Assembly (NCBI GenBank): GCA_002238415.1
Contig: MPMI01000006.1
Coordinates: 62,001 to 126,000 of the forward strand
DNA: 64,000 bases
Reading direction: 5' to 3'
From: Desulfurellaceae bacterium bin18
GTDB taxonomy: Bacteria > Desulfobacterota > Binatia > Bin18
Shown: piece after piece, positions 26,759-35,890 of the stretch
How the letters are laid out: each line of letters begins with the position of its first letter
How positions within the stretch are numbered: the stretch's first letter is position 1
Made by a program: the position numbers and the translations under genes
Notes under the pieces: generated by a model
Seen by the model: only the letters and a program-made list of their open reading frames with translations
Database searches by the model: none
What the model was told of the DNA's origin: nothing

Positions 26759-27394
26759 TTAGACGCTCTTTGGCGTCCCGAAAATTCGATCACCCGCATC
26801 GCCCAGACCGGGGACGATATAGCCAATGTCGTTGAGGTGGTCATCAACGGCTGCCGTATACACGTCAACGTCCGGGTGGGTTGCCGCCAAGCGCGTCAGC
26901 CCTTCCGGGACCGCCACCAGACAGATTACCCGTATGGACCGGCAGCCGGCTTTCTTTAACATGTCGGTCGTCGCGCTACAGGTGCCACCGGTTCCTAACA
27001 TTGGGTCGATAATCAGCGCAGTCCGCTCGGGCAGGCGGTCAACCAGCTTTTCAAAATAGGGGACCGGTTCCAAGGTTTCTTCATTCCGATACAGCCCGAC
27101 CAGACTCACCTCGATGTGTGGCAGAACCTGAAGCACGCCGGGTAAAAGGCCCAGTCCGGCCCGGACGATGGGGACAACCGTCAACAGGTCCACTCTCAGA
27201 TGATCCACCTCAACCGTTCCGGCCCAGCCCTGGATCGTTTTCCTTTCAGTCGCAAGGTCGCGCAGCGCCTCATAGGTGAGTACCATCGCCAGCTCTGCGC
27301 TCAATTCACGAAAGAGCTTGGGCCCGGTTTCAGCCTCTCGGAGCAGGCCGATCTTATGCCGCACTAAAGGATGGCGACTCTCATGCACTGACAT
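26759..27394 (-). CDS. upp: Uracil phosphoribosyltransferase
   Basis: A 211-residue salvage enzyme making UMP from uracil and PRPP. The PRPP loop [18 protein letters not shown], and the uracil-binding C-terminal [17 protein letters not shown] are intact and the length is normal. It lies 9 bp after the ArgE-like gene and 44 bp before an LLM gene, all on the minus strand, which suggests cotranscription. A link between pyrimidine salvage and the LLM enzymes is only contextual. Confidence 0.96.
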   Translation of the reverse strand: MSVHESRHPLVRHKIGLLREAETGPKLFRELSAELAMVLTYEALRDLATERKTIQGWAGTVEVDHLRVDLLTVVPIVRAGLGLLPGVLQVLPHIEVSLVGLYRNEETLEPVPYFEKLVDRLPERTALIIDPMLGTGGTCSATTDMLKKAGCRSIRVICLVAVPEGLTRLAATHPDVDVYTAAVDDHLNDIGYIVPGLGDAGDRIFGTPKSV

Positions 27395-27403
27395 GGTTCG
27401 CTC

Positions 27404-28597
27404 CTAGGACCGCTCAGCCATACAGAATTTTTCAATCACGGACAGAATACGGCCCGCCCCGTTCTCGAAGGTCTCCCGCCGGATACTCTCATTGGGCTGG
27501 TGGGCCTGGTCAAGATCGCCGGGCCCACAGATCAGAGATGCGATACCGCCTGAGGCAAATTGACAGCCGTCGGTCGCAAACGGCGCACCACTACTGGTCT
27601 GTTGGCCGACCACGTCAAATAATACACCTTCGAGAGGGGTTTCCCGCGGCGAAAACAACGGCGGTACCACGAGCGGCTCCGAGAATTCGATACTGGCCTG
27701 ATGTGCAGACCCGCTGAAATCAACCAGCTCAAGGGCCCGGACCCGACGGGTAATCTCGTGCAGACAGTCGAGCGGGTCGGCCTTGGGCAGAGGCCGGTAG
27801 CTAACCTGAATCGAGCATTGCTCGGCAATCATATTGCCTGCGGTTCCGCCGCGCACCAGTCCGAAGTTCAGCGTCGGATAGGGTGAGTCCGGGAACAGCT
27901 CGGCAAATTCGGCAGACGGGGCGGCGCGTAATTCTGCCTGATACTGACCAATGGTGTTGATGACCTTTCCGGCAACCGCAATCGCGTTCACTCCAGTCTC
28001 GGGTGTACTGCTGTGACCACCCAGGCCGCGGATGCTAATCGAGAAAACCGCCACCCCCTTATGGGTATGAAAGACTTTGTACGAGGTTGGCTCACCGATC
28101 CAGGCCAGACGGGGCTGAGGGATATCGCCCAACAGGTCGGACAGCTCGGGCATAAGGCGCTCCGCGCCCAGACAGCCCACTTCCTCATCCGCGGTAAACA
28201 GAAAAACCACCGGTCGTTTGAGCCGTTTGCGGTCGAGGGCCGCCGCGGCGTCCACACACTGCGCCAAAAAGATTTTCATATCCGAAGTGCCGCGTCCGTA
28301 GACACGCTCGTCTTCCACGCCAAGGGCTAGCGGGTCGCGCGTCCAGCCGGGCTGATCGAGAAACGGAACCGTGTCCACATGGCCGGAGAGAATCAGGCCG
28401 TCCGGCTCGGGCGGGCCGGCAAACGCAATCAGATTGGCTTTGGGCACCCCGGCGACTTCTGTTTGCTGCAAGGCAACCCGAAAGCCGTGCTCCTCCAAAT
28501 GATTGCCGAGGTAGGCCATGGCTTCGACATTGCTCTTTGGGCTTACGGTGTCATAGCCAACCAGACGGCTGGCGATTTCTTGCAGATAGTCACTCAT
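27404..28597 (-). CDS. Acetylornithine deacetylase / M20 family (ArgE-like)
   Basis: A 397-residue zinc deacylase. SGHVDTVPF, YGRGTSDMKIF, FTADEEVGCLGAERL and IGEPTSYKVFHTHKG match ArgE closely, including the metal ligands and the general-base Glu pair. It would convert N-acetylornithine to ornithine or act on a related N-acyl amino acid. It heads the minus-strand run and is divergent from pdxJ across a 100-bp gap that must hold both promoters. No other arginine genes are in the window. Confidence 0.88.
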   Translation of the reverse strand: MSDYLQEIASRLVGYDTVSPKSNVEAMAYLGNHLEEHGFRVALQQTEVAGVPKANLIAFAGPPEPDGLILSGHVDTVPFLDQPGWTRDPLALGVEDERVYGRGTSDMKIFLAQCVDAAAALDRKRLKRPVVFLFTADEEVGCLGAERLMPELSDLLGDIPQPRLAWIGEPTSYKVFHTHKGVAVFSISIRGLGGHSSTPETGVNAIAVAGKVINTIGQYQAELRAAPSAEFAELFPDSPYPTLNFGLVRGGTAGNMIAEQCSIQVSYRPLPKADPLDCLHEITRRVRALELVDFSGSAHQASIEFSEPLVVPPLFSPRETPLEGVLFDVVGQQTSSGAPFATDGCQFASGGIASLICGPGDLDQAHQPNESIRRETFENGAGRILSVIEKFCMAERS

Positions 28598-28697
28598 AGC
28601 GCTATGGCCCCTTCCAGTTTAATGCCGGAGGCATAATACTAGAAAAATAGGGGCGAGCCGTACAGCCCTATGAATTGAGCTGCGGTGGAGGACCGCC

Positions 28698-29438
28698 ATG
28701 ATCAAACTCAGCGTCAACGTCAATAAAATCGCTACCCTGCGCAACGCCCGGGGTGGCGACCAGCCGAATGTCGTTCGGGCCGCCCAAACCTGTATCGATG
28801 CCGGCTGTCACGGCATTACCGTGCATCCACGCCCGGACGGTCGCCATATTCGCTATCAGGACGTGAGAGACTTGGCCGCCCTACTCGCAGACCACAGCAG
28901 TATTGAATTCAATATCGAGGGTTATCCTTCGACCGAGTTTCTGGACCTGGTCTGCCAAGTGCGACCAACCCAGTGCACCCTGGTGCCCGACCCGCCGGAC
29001 GTGCTGACCTCAAACGCCGGCTGGGACCTCAGCGGCGATGTCACCTGGCTCGGGCAGGTCTTGCAGCGTTTGCACGACAACGGCATACGGACCAGTCTTT
29101 TTCTCGATCCGGATAGCGACCGAGTGAGACGCGCAAAAGAGGTCGGCACGGACCGGATTGAACTCTATACGGAACAATATGCCCGTCTCTTTGGCAGTGC
29201 CGAGCAAAACCAAGTCTATGCGTCGTATCACGCCGCCGCCCAAACGGCACAACAAGCCGGCCTGGGTCTGAATGCGGGGCACGATCTCAACCTGGAGAAC
29301 CTGCCTTACTTTGCAGAGCATTTACCCGGCTTACTCGAGGTGTCCATCGGCCACGCCCTAATCTGCGACGCGCTCTACATGGGGCTGGTAGCAAGCGTGA
29401 AAGCCTACCTGAACGCGCTGGGGTATACAGCGCCGTAA
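28698..29438 (+). CDS. pdxJ: Pyridoxine 5'-phosphate synthase
   Basis: A 246-residue TIM barrel that condenses deoxyxylulose 5-phosphate with 1-amino-3-hydroxyacetone phosphate to make vitamin B6 phosphate. Diagnostic segments are LSVNVNKIATLRNAR, HGITVHPRPDGRHI, EFNIEGYPS, CTLVPDPPDVLTSNAGWD and GLNAGHDLNLENL. ATG at 28698 with GGAGGACC upstream. PLP enzymes such as the aminotransferase at 39341 would use its product. Confidence 0.96.
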   Translation: MIKLSVNVNKIATLRNARGGDQPNVVRAAQTCIDAGCHGITVHPRPDGRHIRYQDVRDLAALLADHSSIEFNIEGYPSTEFLDLVCQVRPTQCTLVPDPPDVLTSNAGWDLSGDVTWLGQVLQRLHDNGIRTSLFLDPDSDRVRRAKEVGTDRIELYTEQYARLFGSAEQNQVYASYHAAAQTAQQAGLGLNAGHDLNLENLPYFAEHLPGLLEVSIGHALICDALYMGLVASVKAYLNALGYTAP

Positions 29439-29589
29439 TGTGGTACAAGGCACGGAGATATCGTCATGTGAAGACGACATGGCAAAGAGAACCTTGCGAC
29501 CATTCTGGAGCAGCACGGGCTAGAGAACGTGCGGAGTCTATGAATCTAACACAGAGTAATCGGAAGCCTGGACTACCGAGGACGTTGAG

Positions 29590-30390
29590 ATGGTAATGAC
29601 CGAATACTTGAAAGACGTAGGGATGGAGATGCAGCGCCGGTCCGACGCCCTCCGCCGAGATTTTGCGCAGCATCCCCCATCGGCAGGTGATAATCGTGAG
29701 GACATAGTCGAAAAGTTTTTGAAGCAACACTTGCCTAAGCGCTTTGGAATCAGTACCGGTTTTGTATTCTCCCATAATGGTGAGCGGTCTCAGCAGGCCG
29801 ATCTCTTGGTCGTCGATGACCAAAACAACGCACCGCTTTATCCAGATGATCGGAACCAACTTTGGCCTGTCGAGGCAGTCTATGCCCTCATTGAGGTAAA
29901 AACCCAACTAAACCGCCGCGACCTAAAAGATGCTATCGCAAAAGGCCAGCGGTTCAAGTCGCTGTCACGCAAGTTCCTTAACGCTGGCCAGAGTATACGT
30001 ATAGAGAACTCTTTGTTTGTAATATGGTCATTTGAATCACCCGAAGCATCCACGGTGAAACAAAACCTTGTCGAATTGCTCGACGGAGTGCCCCGTGGAG
30101 AACAGCCCGATCTGATCGTCGTTCCCAACCGCTTGGTGGCAAGCGCCGGCAGCTATCTTGAACTATCTAAACTTGGACAACGAAATAGCCCGTACCGCCG
30201 GCAACTCGAATCCAAGCATGGCGGCGACCTGTCGGCGTTCATAAAGCACCCATTAGTTTACGAGCTTGGAGCGAATTCTCTAATGGGATGGCACGTCTGG
30301 CTTGATTCATGGCTTCGTCAGGCCGGAGCGCGTTTCACTGATCCTGGCAAGTACTTATCGCCGAATCAGATTATCGGCAGGGAGGTATAG
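29590..30390 (+). CDS. DUF6602-like protein with PD-(D/E)XK-like motif
   Basis: A 266-residue protein. ENFxxxxLPKRFGISTGFV-type sequence is followed by QADLLVVDDQN and AVYALIEVKTQL, giving a D...E-x-K arrangement typical of restriction-endonuclease-fold proteins; I place it with DUF6602. Codon use and GC are closer to the island at 1263-9431 than to pdxJ. The start is ATG at 29590; an in-frame ATG at 29596 is equally possible and no clear binding site decides. The 151 bp upstream contain short stretches that read like the broken end of another gene. Function unknown; relatives often sit among defence or mobile genes. Confidence 0.65.
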   Translation: MVMTEYLKDVGMEMQRRSDALRRDFAQHPPSAGDNREDIVEKFLKQHLPKRFGISTGFVFSHNGERSQQADLLVVDDQNNAPLYPDDRNQLWPVEAVYALIEVKTQLNRRDLKDAIAKGQRFKSLSRKFLNAGQSIRIENSLFVIWSFESPEASTVKQNLVELLDGVPRGEQPDLIVVPNRLVASAGSYLELSKLGQRNSPYRRQLESKHGGDLSAFIKHPLVYELGANSLMGWHVWLDSWLRQAGARFTDPGKYLSPNQIIGREV

Positions 30391-30393
30391 CGA

Positions 30394-30591
30394 ATGAACA
30401 CTCGCTCGCCTATGAAGGATAAGGCTGCGTTGAAAGCCCTTAGCCGCTTACAGGACTCGTTGCGCTTACGTGGGGTTGACTTCGCCGAGTGGGAACAGGA
30501 CTTAAAGATCGAGCGGACCGGAAAAGAGCGTAACGAAAGACGCATTTCAACGTCCTCAACGGGGGCAAGTTGCCGGCTCGGTACGCGGTGA
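30394..30591 (+). CDS. Small protein downstream of the DUF6602-like gene
   Basis: A 65-residue reading frame starting three bases after the DUF6602-like stop, with GGGAGG at 30379-30384 as ribosome binding site. The N-terminal 45 residues are charged and helical (LKALSRLQDSLRLRGVDFAEWEQ); the end is Ser/Arg-rich and may be the result of a truncation. I do not recognise it. Spacing suggests cotranslation with the upstream gene, for example as a regulator or antitoxin-like partner. Confidence 0.45.
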   Translation: MNTRSPMKDKAALKALSRLQDSLRLRGVDFAEWEQDLKIERTGKERNERRISTSSTGASCRLGTR

Positions 30592-30684
30592 CTACCAGCG
30601 CTGAGAAGCTACTCGCTGGCATTGGTACGGACTGATCACAACAGAAGAGCTACGATGGAGACACCAATCTAAGGAGGACTCGAC

Positions 30685-31692
30685 ATGCCGGAGCAGAAGA
30701 CTTTTTCGTTAGGGGATTTTCCGCTCGAATGTGGCCTGGTGTTACGCAAGGCACAGCTCGCCTATCAGGTCTATGGTGAGCTCAATAGCCGCAAAGACAA
30801 CGCCATCCTGCTGTGCTCGTGGTATTCCGGCGATCACACCGGCTATGAATTCTTAATCCGGGAAGGCAAGTGTTTCGACCCAACCAAATATTGTGTGATT
30901 GGCGTCAATATGTTCACCAACGGACTGTCTTCCTCTCCCAGCACAACGCCCATTCCCATGAATGGCCCGCACTTTCCGGCAACGACCATCCGCGACAATG
31001 TACGGGCGCAGCACGCCCTGGTTCAGAGTCTCGGCATTGAGTCGCTCGCCCTGGTCTCCGGCTACTCGATGGGCGCGCAGCAGTGCTTTCAGTGGGCGGT
31101 CAGTTATCCGGATATGGTCGAACGGATTGCGCCGTGGTGCGGCGCGGCGCGGACCACTCCGCATACCCATGTCTTTATCGAAGGCTTTACTTCCGCGCTC
31201 CGCGCGGACGCGGCCTGGAACCACGGCCATTACGCCCAACCGCCTGCCACGGGCGTGCGCGCCATGGCCCGGGTGTATGCCGGCTGGGGTCTGTCGCAGG
31301 CCTGGTATCGGGAAGAGCTGTACAAGCAGCTCGGCCATCCGAGCGTCGAGGATTTCCTGGTCTATTTTTGGGAGAACTTTTTTCTCCAGTGCGATGCGAA
31401 TAATCTGCTGGCCCAGGCAAAGACGTGGCAGGACCATAATGTCGGCGACTCGCCGGGATTTGACGGGGACTGGCGGAAAGCGCTGGCCACCATCTCCGCC
31501 AAGGCCATGATTATGCCGGGTCGGACCGATCTCTACTTTCCACCCGAAGACAGCCAGGCAGAGACAGACTGCATGCCGAACGCCGTGTATCGACCGATTC
31601 CCTCGATTTGGGGACATTTGGCGGGTATCGGTATGAATCCGGAGGACAACGATTTTATTGATACGGCGATTCAGGAGTGTTTGGCGTCGTAG
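30685..31692 (+). CDS. MetX-like alpha/beta hydrolase (homoserine O-acetyltransferase family)
   Basis: A 335-residue alpha/beta-hydrolase. The nucleophile elbow is GYSMGAQQ, the acid is in GRTDLYFP and the histidine in IWGHLAG, arranged as in MetX. The start FSLGDFPLECGLVL also matches the family. It lacks the strict homoserine-binding context I would expect in a true MetX, and no sulfur genes are adjacent, so a general acyltransferase or hydrolase is possible. ATG at 30685 with AAGGAGGAC upstream. A long hairpin follows at 31713. Confidence 0.82.
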   Translation: MPEQKTFSLGDFPLECGLVLRKAQLAYQVYGELNSRKDNAILLCSWYSGDHTGYEFLIREGKCFDPTKYCVIGVNMFTNGLSSSPSTTPIPMNGPHFPATTIRDNVRAQHALVQSLGIESLALVSGYSMGAQQCFQWAVSYPDMVERIAPWCGAARTTPHTHVFIEGFTSALRADAAWNHGHYAQPPATGVRAMARVYAGWGLSQAWYREELYKQLGHPSVEDFLVYFWENFFLQCDANNLLAQAKTWQDHNVGDSPGFDGDWRKALATISAKAMIMPGRTDLYFPPEDSQAETDCMPNAVYRPIPSIWGHLAGIGMNPEDNDFIDTAIQECLAS

Positions 31693-31712
31693 GATGGGGC
31701 TTACAGCCCACC

Positions 31713-31757
31713 GTCCTCGAAAAACCAGCCGATGTGGTTGGCTGGCTTTTCGAGGAC
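31713..31757. terminator. Bidirectional 18-bp hairpin between convergent genes
   Basis: GTCCTCGAAAAACCAGCC (31713-31730) pairs with 31740-31757 along 18 positions with one G-U, around a 9-nt loop. It lies between the MetX-like gene and the convergent rhodanese gene, whose stop codon touches its right arm. Likely a shared terminator, though the A/T run is inside the stem. Confidence 0.65.
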
Positions 31758-32206
31758 TATCTCCCCACCCCGGCCTTCTGGGCTAAAGACGCATAACTCA
31801 CCCCGTCGCCATTGTCGGCATTCACCGGCAGGCCGGCTTCCTGCCAACCAGCGATGGCTTGGCCCTGCTGGTCTTGCCCGCCACCAAAGCCGCCCATCAT
31901 ATTCGAGACCTGCGTATATCCGGCCTGTTGCATAATCTCGGCGGCGCGCTGCGAGCGACCGCCGGCCTGACAGCCCACGACGACAGTGGCCTCCTTGGGT
32001 ATGGCCGCTTCGACAACGGTCAAGAAGTGCGGGTTCGGGACTGGTCGACCGGCGGCTTGATCAAAAAAGACCACGGGAATATTGACGGCGCGCTCGGGGT
32101 GCCCAGCCTGGAATTCCGCCTCGGTTCGGACATCCAGGTAAACGACCGCGGCGTCCTGGCTCAGCGTCTGGTGCGCTTGCGGTGGGGTTATTTGTGCAAT
32201 GGCCAT
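31757..32206 (-). CDS. Rhodanese-like sulfurtransferase domain protein
   Basis: A 149-residue single-domain rhodanese. The active-site loop is GCQAGGRS with the persulfide cysteine at 79, and VVYLDVRTEAEFQAGHPERAVNIP is the family's first signature. It would move sulfur from thiosulfate or a persulfide to cyanide or a protein acceptor. ATG at 32206 with GGGAGGTT upstream. It is divergent from the crotonase at 32353 across 146 bp. The C-terminal 30 residues extend beyond the domain. Confidence 0.9.
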   Translation of the reverse strand: MAIAQITPPQAHQTLSQDAAVVYLDVRTEAEFQAGHPERAVNIPVVFFDQAAGRPVPNPHFLTVVEAAIPKEATVVVGCQAGGRSQRAAEIMQQAGYTQVSNMMGGFGGGQDQQGQAIAGWQEAGLPVNADNGDGVSYASLAQKAGVGR

Positions 32207-32352
32207 AGGTGTAACCTCCCTTTTGTTGCTGCGGGTGGGTCTGATATGGAAATACCCGCGCACGAAGTCAGCATATTCGTGGACCCCTGGCAATCCGTCA
32301 AGCAAGGCAGGAATAAGAAGAGCAAGAAACAAAGAAGAAAGAGGAGAACGCG

Positions 32353-33144
32353 ATGGAAGAAGCCGTCTATTGGAGTCGTGAAGGCAGTATTGCAACCATT
32401 ACCCTCAACCGTCCGGCCCAGTTCAATGTAATGAACAATGAACTCTCGGCCGGCCTGCGCAAAGCCCTGATGGAATGCTGGGATGACGACGAGGTGCGGG
32501 CGGTGATTCTCACCGGGAATGGCAGGGCGTTTAGTGGTGGGGGCGATATCAAGTTCTTTGTCGGAGCGCTGGCACAGCAAAATATTATTCCGAGCCTGGA
32601 GAAAATGATGCCGGTCCTGCACGCGGCCATTGCCATGATTCGCGAAATTCCCAAACCTGTCATTGCCGCGCTCAACGGCGTGGCCGCAGGCGGCGGGTTC
32701 GGTTTGGCACTCGCCTGCGATTTCCGTATTGCCTCACCTCAGGTCAATCTTGTCACCGCCTTTCTGGGCATCGGTGCAAGCCCAGACTCCAGCTCAACCT
32801 TTTTTCTGCCGCGTCACGTTGGCTTGGCCAAGGCGACCGAAATGTTTTTGCGGAACAAACCCGTTCCGGCCGAAGAGGCGCTGAACCTGGGGCTGCTGAC
32901 CGCCGTGGTCGAGCCCGACCAGGTGATGGCCGAGGCGAGAAAACTGGCCGAAGAATTGGCCCAGGGTCCGACCGCCGCCTTTGGACGGACCAAACTGCTG
33001 CTTAATCAAAGTCTCGGCAACTCCTTACACGAACAACTGCACAGCGAAGCCCGCTCGATCACCCTGTCAATGGGAACGCCTGATTTCGCAGAGGGGATTA
33101 CGGCCTTTGTCGAGAAACGCAAGGCCCGGTTCACCGGTAAGTAA
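32353..33144 (+). CDS. Crotonase family, PaaG-like isomerase type
   Basis: A 263-residue crotonase. The oxyanion-hole parts SGGGDIKFF and AAGGGFGLALACDF are present. In classical enoyl-CoA hydratase two glutamates (144 and 164 in the rat enzyme) do catalysis; here the aligned residues are Gly and Ala, while GIGASPDSSSTFFLPR supplies an aspartate, as in PaaG-type epoxyphenylacetyl-CoA isomerases. I therefore favour an isomerase over a hydratase. ATG at 32353 preceded by AAGAGGAGAACG. No paa cluster is present. Confidence 0.85.
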   Translation: MEEAVYWSREGSIATITLNRPAQFNVMNNELSAGLRKALMECWDDDEVRAVILTGNGRAFSGGGDIKFFVGALAQQNIIPSLEKMMPVLHAAIAMIREIPKPVIAALNGVAAGGGFGLALACDFRIASPQVNLVTAFLGIGASPDSSSTFFLPRHVGLAKATEMFLRNKPVPAEEALNLGLLTAVVEPDQVMAEARKLAEELAQGPTAAFGRTKLLLNQSLGNSLHEQLHSEARSITLSMGTPDFAEGITAFVEKRKARFTGK

Positions 33145-33202
33145 CCGAGCGATTAAACGGCGGGTTTCGGACGATTCAGGAACCCACCCCGACCTACGGC
33201 CA

Positions 33203-33218
33203 CCCCTCCAAGGAGGGG
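33203..33218. repeat. Short palindrome before the quinone reductase gene
   Basis: CCCCTCC (33203-33209) and GGAGGGG (33212-33218) form a 7-bp stem with a two-base loop, in the 96-bp gap before the quinone oxidoreductase gene. It also contains an AAGGAGG that could masquerade as a binding site, but it is 22 bases from the ATG. Confidence 0.5.
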
Positions 33219-33240
33219 ACAGAACTAAGGAATACCCTGT

Positions 33241-34221
33241 ATGCAAGCCATTACTATTCAAGAACCGGGCGGCCCGGAGGTGCTCAAGTTGGGCAGCGTC
33301 CCCGATCCAATACCCAGCCCCGAACAGGTTCTCGTGCGGGTGCGGGCAACCGCCCTGAACCGGGCGGATACGCTCCAGCGCCAGGGCCAATATCCACCGC
33401 CGCCGGGTGAGTCCGATATTCTCGGGCTCGAACTCGCCGGAGAGGTGGAAGCCGTGGGATCGGCAGTGCGCGCGATTGCCGTTGGCGAGCGTGTCTTCGG
33501 TCTGGTTGGTGGGGGTGGCTACGCGGAAAAAGCGATCATTGATGCCCGCATGGCCATGCCGATTCCCGAGGGTTGGAGCTTCGCCCAAGCCGTGGCCGTC
33601 CCGGAGGTGTATTTCACCGCTCAGGAAACGATCTTCACCCTGGCCGGTCTGAAGCGGGGCGAAACCATCCTGATTCATGCCGGGGCGAGCGGCGTTGGGA
33701 CGGCCGGCATTCAGATGGCCCGCGAAACCGGTGCCACCGTACTGGTCACGGCGGGTTCAGCCGAAAAAATCCAACGCTGTGTGGACCTCGGCGCGACTGC
33801 CGGCTGCAACTACAAAGAGCAGGACTTCGCCGAGTGGGTGCAACGCGCTACCGATGGAAAAGGCGTGGAGGTCATCGAAGATTTTATTGGTGCGGCGTAT
33901 TGGGACAAGAACCTCAAAAGCCTCACGCTTGGCGGCCGGCTAGTTCTCGTCGGTGTGATGGGCGGAGTCAAGGTGGAGACGAATCTTGGGTTGATTCTGA
34001 GAAAACGCCTCCAGGTATTTGGCTCCGTGCTGCGTACTCGGACCCTGGCGGATAAAATTGATATCACCCGCCGCTTTCAAGCGAACTGGTTGCCGCTTTT
34101 AACCGCAGGCAGGGTCAAGCCCATCATTGATTGCCGCTTTCCCTTGGAGCAAGCAGCCGAGGCGCATCAATACATGGAGGACAACAAAAATTTCGGCAAG
34201 ATTATTCTGGAAGTTCCGTAA
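33241..34221 (+). CDS. NAD(P)H:quinone oxidoreductase (zinc-independent MDR, PIG3-like)
   Basis: A 326-residue medium-chain reductase. MQAITIQEPGGPEVL, NRADTLQRQGQYPPPPG and the NADPH-binding HAGASGVGTAGIQMA mark the QOR/TP53I3 subgroup; the structural and catalytic zinc cysteines are absent. It would reduce quinones or enones with NADPH in the cytoplasm. ATG at 33241 with CTAAGGA upstream. It follows the crotonase by 96 bp and could reduce an unsaturated intermediate. Confidence 0.9.
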   Translation: MQAITIQEPGGPEVLKLGSVPDPIPSPEQVLVRVRATALNRADTLQRQGQYPPPPGESDILGLELAGEVEAVGSAVRAIAVGERVFGLVGGGGYAEKAIIDARMAMPIPEGWSFAQAVAVPEVYFTAQETIFTLAGLKRGETILIHAGASGVGTAGIQMARETGATVLVTAGSAEKIQRCVDLGATAGCNYKEQDFAEWVQRATDGKGVEVIEDFIGAAYWDKNLKSLTLGGRLVLVGVMGGVKVETNLGLILRKRLQVFGSVLRTRTLADKIDITRRFQANWLPLLTAGRVKPIIDCRFPLEQAAEAHQYMEDNKNFGKIILEVP

Positions 34222-34236
34222 GCGCGGCCTCAGGCA

Positions 34237-34256
34237 GGGACGGCCTCAGCCGTCCC
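34237..34256. terminator. Hairpin between convergent genes
   Basis: GGGACGGC (34237-34244) and GCCGTCCC (34249-34256) form an 8-bp stem with a CTCA loop, between the plus-strand reductase and the minus-strand beta-propeller gene. There is no U-tract, so termination is likely but unproven. Confidence 0.45.
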
Positions 34257-34266
34257 CCACCCAAGT

Positions 34267-35859
34267 CTAGGCCCGCTTCAGCGTCAGCACGCTCCCCTCG
34301 CCATCGGCAGCAAGATAGACCGTCCCGTCTCCACCCACGGCCAAACCGGAGAATGGTGTGAGCGGCCCCTGAATCAGACCGGCAATCCCCATGAGTATTT
34401 GTGGTGTCACGCTAGGCTGAGCGCCGACCGGCAGACCGGAAGCAATCGTCTGTTGCTGTTTTGTGCCGAGCGATACCGCGATGAGTTCTTTGCTGCCTGC
34501 GTCAACAATCAGGAGTTGATCGCCAAGCAGGCCGAGCCCCTGGGGTGACGACAGGCCCTCGACCACGACTGAGCTGCCACCATTCACATGTGACACCTGA
34601 CCTTTGTCGGGCTCGCTGACATAGCACGACCCGTCATCAGCCACGACCACCCCATTCGGTCGGCCAAGACCGCGGGCTAAGACGGTGACGTTGCCGTCTG
34701 CGGTCACCTTGAGCAGGCGTCCTTCGCCCCCCTCTGCGACCACAACCGCACCGTCCTGGGTCGGCGCGAGACTATAGAGTTCGTTGAGTTCGTTGGCCAG
34801 CGTCTGCGACTCACGCGTGCTGAAATTATACAGGACGACTTCGCCGGCTGAGGTCGTGACATACACGTTGTTGGCCGGACCGGCGGCAATACCGCGGATA
34901 AAGCCGGGATAGCCCTCTTGGGTAAACATCGTCGGACGGCTGACCTGCCCGTCCCGGCTGACGGATATCATACTCATACCGTCAGCCGCATAGACCGCCC
35001 CGTCACCGGTCACGGTGATGCCGAACGGACCGAGTAAACCTGCGGGCACGAGTATGCGCTCGCTTCCATCCGCCAGAATCTCGGCAACCCCACCGTCCAC
35101 AAAGTGCGAAATAAAGAGCCGGTTGTCATCCGCAAAGGCCAGATTATCGATCCCCGGTCGGACGTTGGCGACAACGGTCTTTTCTCCGCTTTGGATATCG
35201 ATCTTCGTCACCTCCCCGCTGGCAGCCTGGGTTGTTGTCAGCAGGCCGTTCCGGTCAAACTTGACCGCAGTCGGAACGGCAAAACCAGACATAAAGCGCT
35301 CAGGCGCGCCGCCTTCGAGCGGGCAGCGCCAGATCTCACCCGCCGCGATTTGCGGGAAATACAGTTTGCCGTCAGGCCCAACCGAGAGCGCATTCGGCAG
35401 CGGCAGGTTCTCGGCCATCACCCGAGGCTCCCGGCCGTCCGGATACAGTTCAAACAGGCGGCCGCCCGGTCGGCACTCATCCATGAACAAGCGGTCCTGG
35501 TAGGCGGTGATACCGTTTGCCGCCGGTACATTGTCCGCAATGACCCGGACTTCACCGCTGGGCGTGCGGGCGCTGACCCGCGCGCTCATCACTTCGGTCA
35601 CATACATGACATCGTGCGAGTCAAAGGCGATATCATCCGGCGCAACAATCGGCCCCCCAACCGGCGAGATCGTTTCACACGCGCCGCTGCCAGTATCGAC
35701 CGCACTCACCTGACTGCCGAACGCCTGGACCACGTAGAGTTGCCCATCCGAACCCATGCGCATTCCATTCGCCCCGAACAACGCGCTAGGCGACGAGAGA
35801 CGCGCCAACTGCCAGCCGGCCGCGGCCTGTGGCTGTGTGTTTTCTCTGTACCGATTCAT
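34267..35859 (-). CDS. SMP-30/NHL-type beta-propeller protein
   Basis: A 530-residue all-beta protein made of repeats such as GPDGKLYF, ADDNRLFIS, VTGDGAVYAADG and VADDGSCYV, each about 40-45 residues, consistent with one or two propellers of the SMP-30/gluconolactonase or NHL kind. There is no signal peptide or membrane segment, so it is probably cytoplasmic. ATG at 35859 with GAAGGAGGGG upstream. It could be a lactonase or a binding scaffold; I cannot identify catalytic residues with certainty. It is on the same strand as the crotonase 31 bp upstream. Confidence 0.75.
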   Translation of the reverse strand: MNRYRENTQPQAAAGWQLARLSSPSALFGANGMRMGSDGQLYVVQAFGSQVSAVDTGSGACETISPVGGPIVAPDDIAFDSHDVMYVTEVMSARVSARTPSGEVRVIADNVPAANGITAYQDRLFMDECRPGGRLFELYPDGREPRVMAENLPLPNALSVGPDGKLYFPQIAAGEIWRCPLEGGAPERFMSGFAVPTAVKFDRNGLLTTTQAASGEVTKIDIQSGEKTVVANVRPGIDNLAFADDNRLFISHFVDGGVAEILADGSERILVPAGLLGPFGITVTGDGAVYAADGMSMISVSRDGQVSRPTMFTQEGYPGFIRGIAAGPANNVYVTTSAGEVVLYNFSTRESQTLANELNELYSLAPTQDGAVVVAEGGEGRLLKVTADGNVTVLARGLGRPNGVVVADDGSCYVSEPDKGQVSHVNGGSSVVVEGLSSPQGLGLLGDQLLIVDAGSKELIAVSLGTKQQQTIASGLPVGAQPSVTPQILMGIAGLIQGPLTPFSGLAVGGDGTVYLAADGEGSVLTLKRA

Positions 35860-35890
35860 ATTCCCCTCCTTCAGTCGGGCTGTATAGCTA

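Noticed and set aside
29439..29589. Gene remnant upstream of the DUF6602-like gene
   Set aside because: A short frame reads like the end of a protein (TILEQHGLENVRSL), but it is under 25 residues and has no start or homology I can name.
30685..31692. True homoserine O-acetyltransferase (metX)
   Set aside because: The fold and triad fit, but no methionine genes are nearby and substrate-specific residues cannot be confirmed by eye, so only the family is named.
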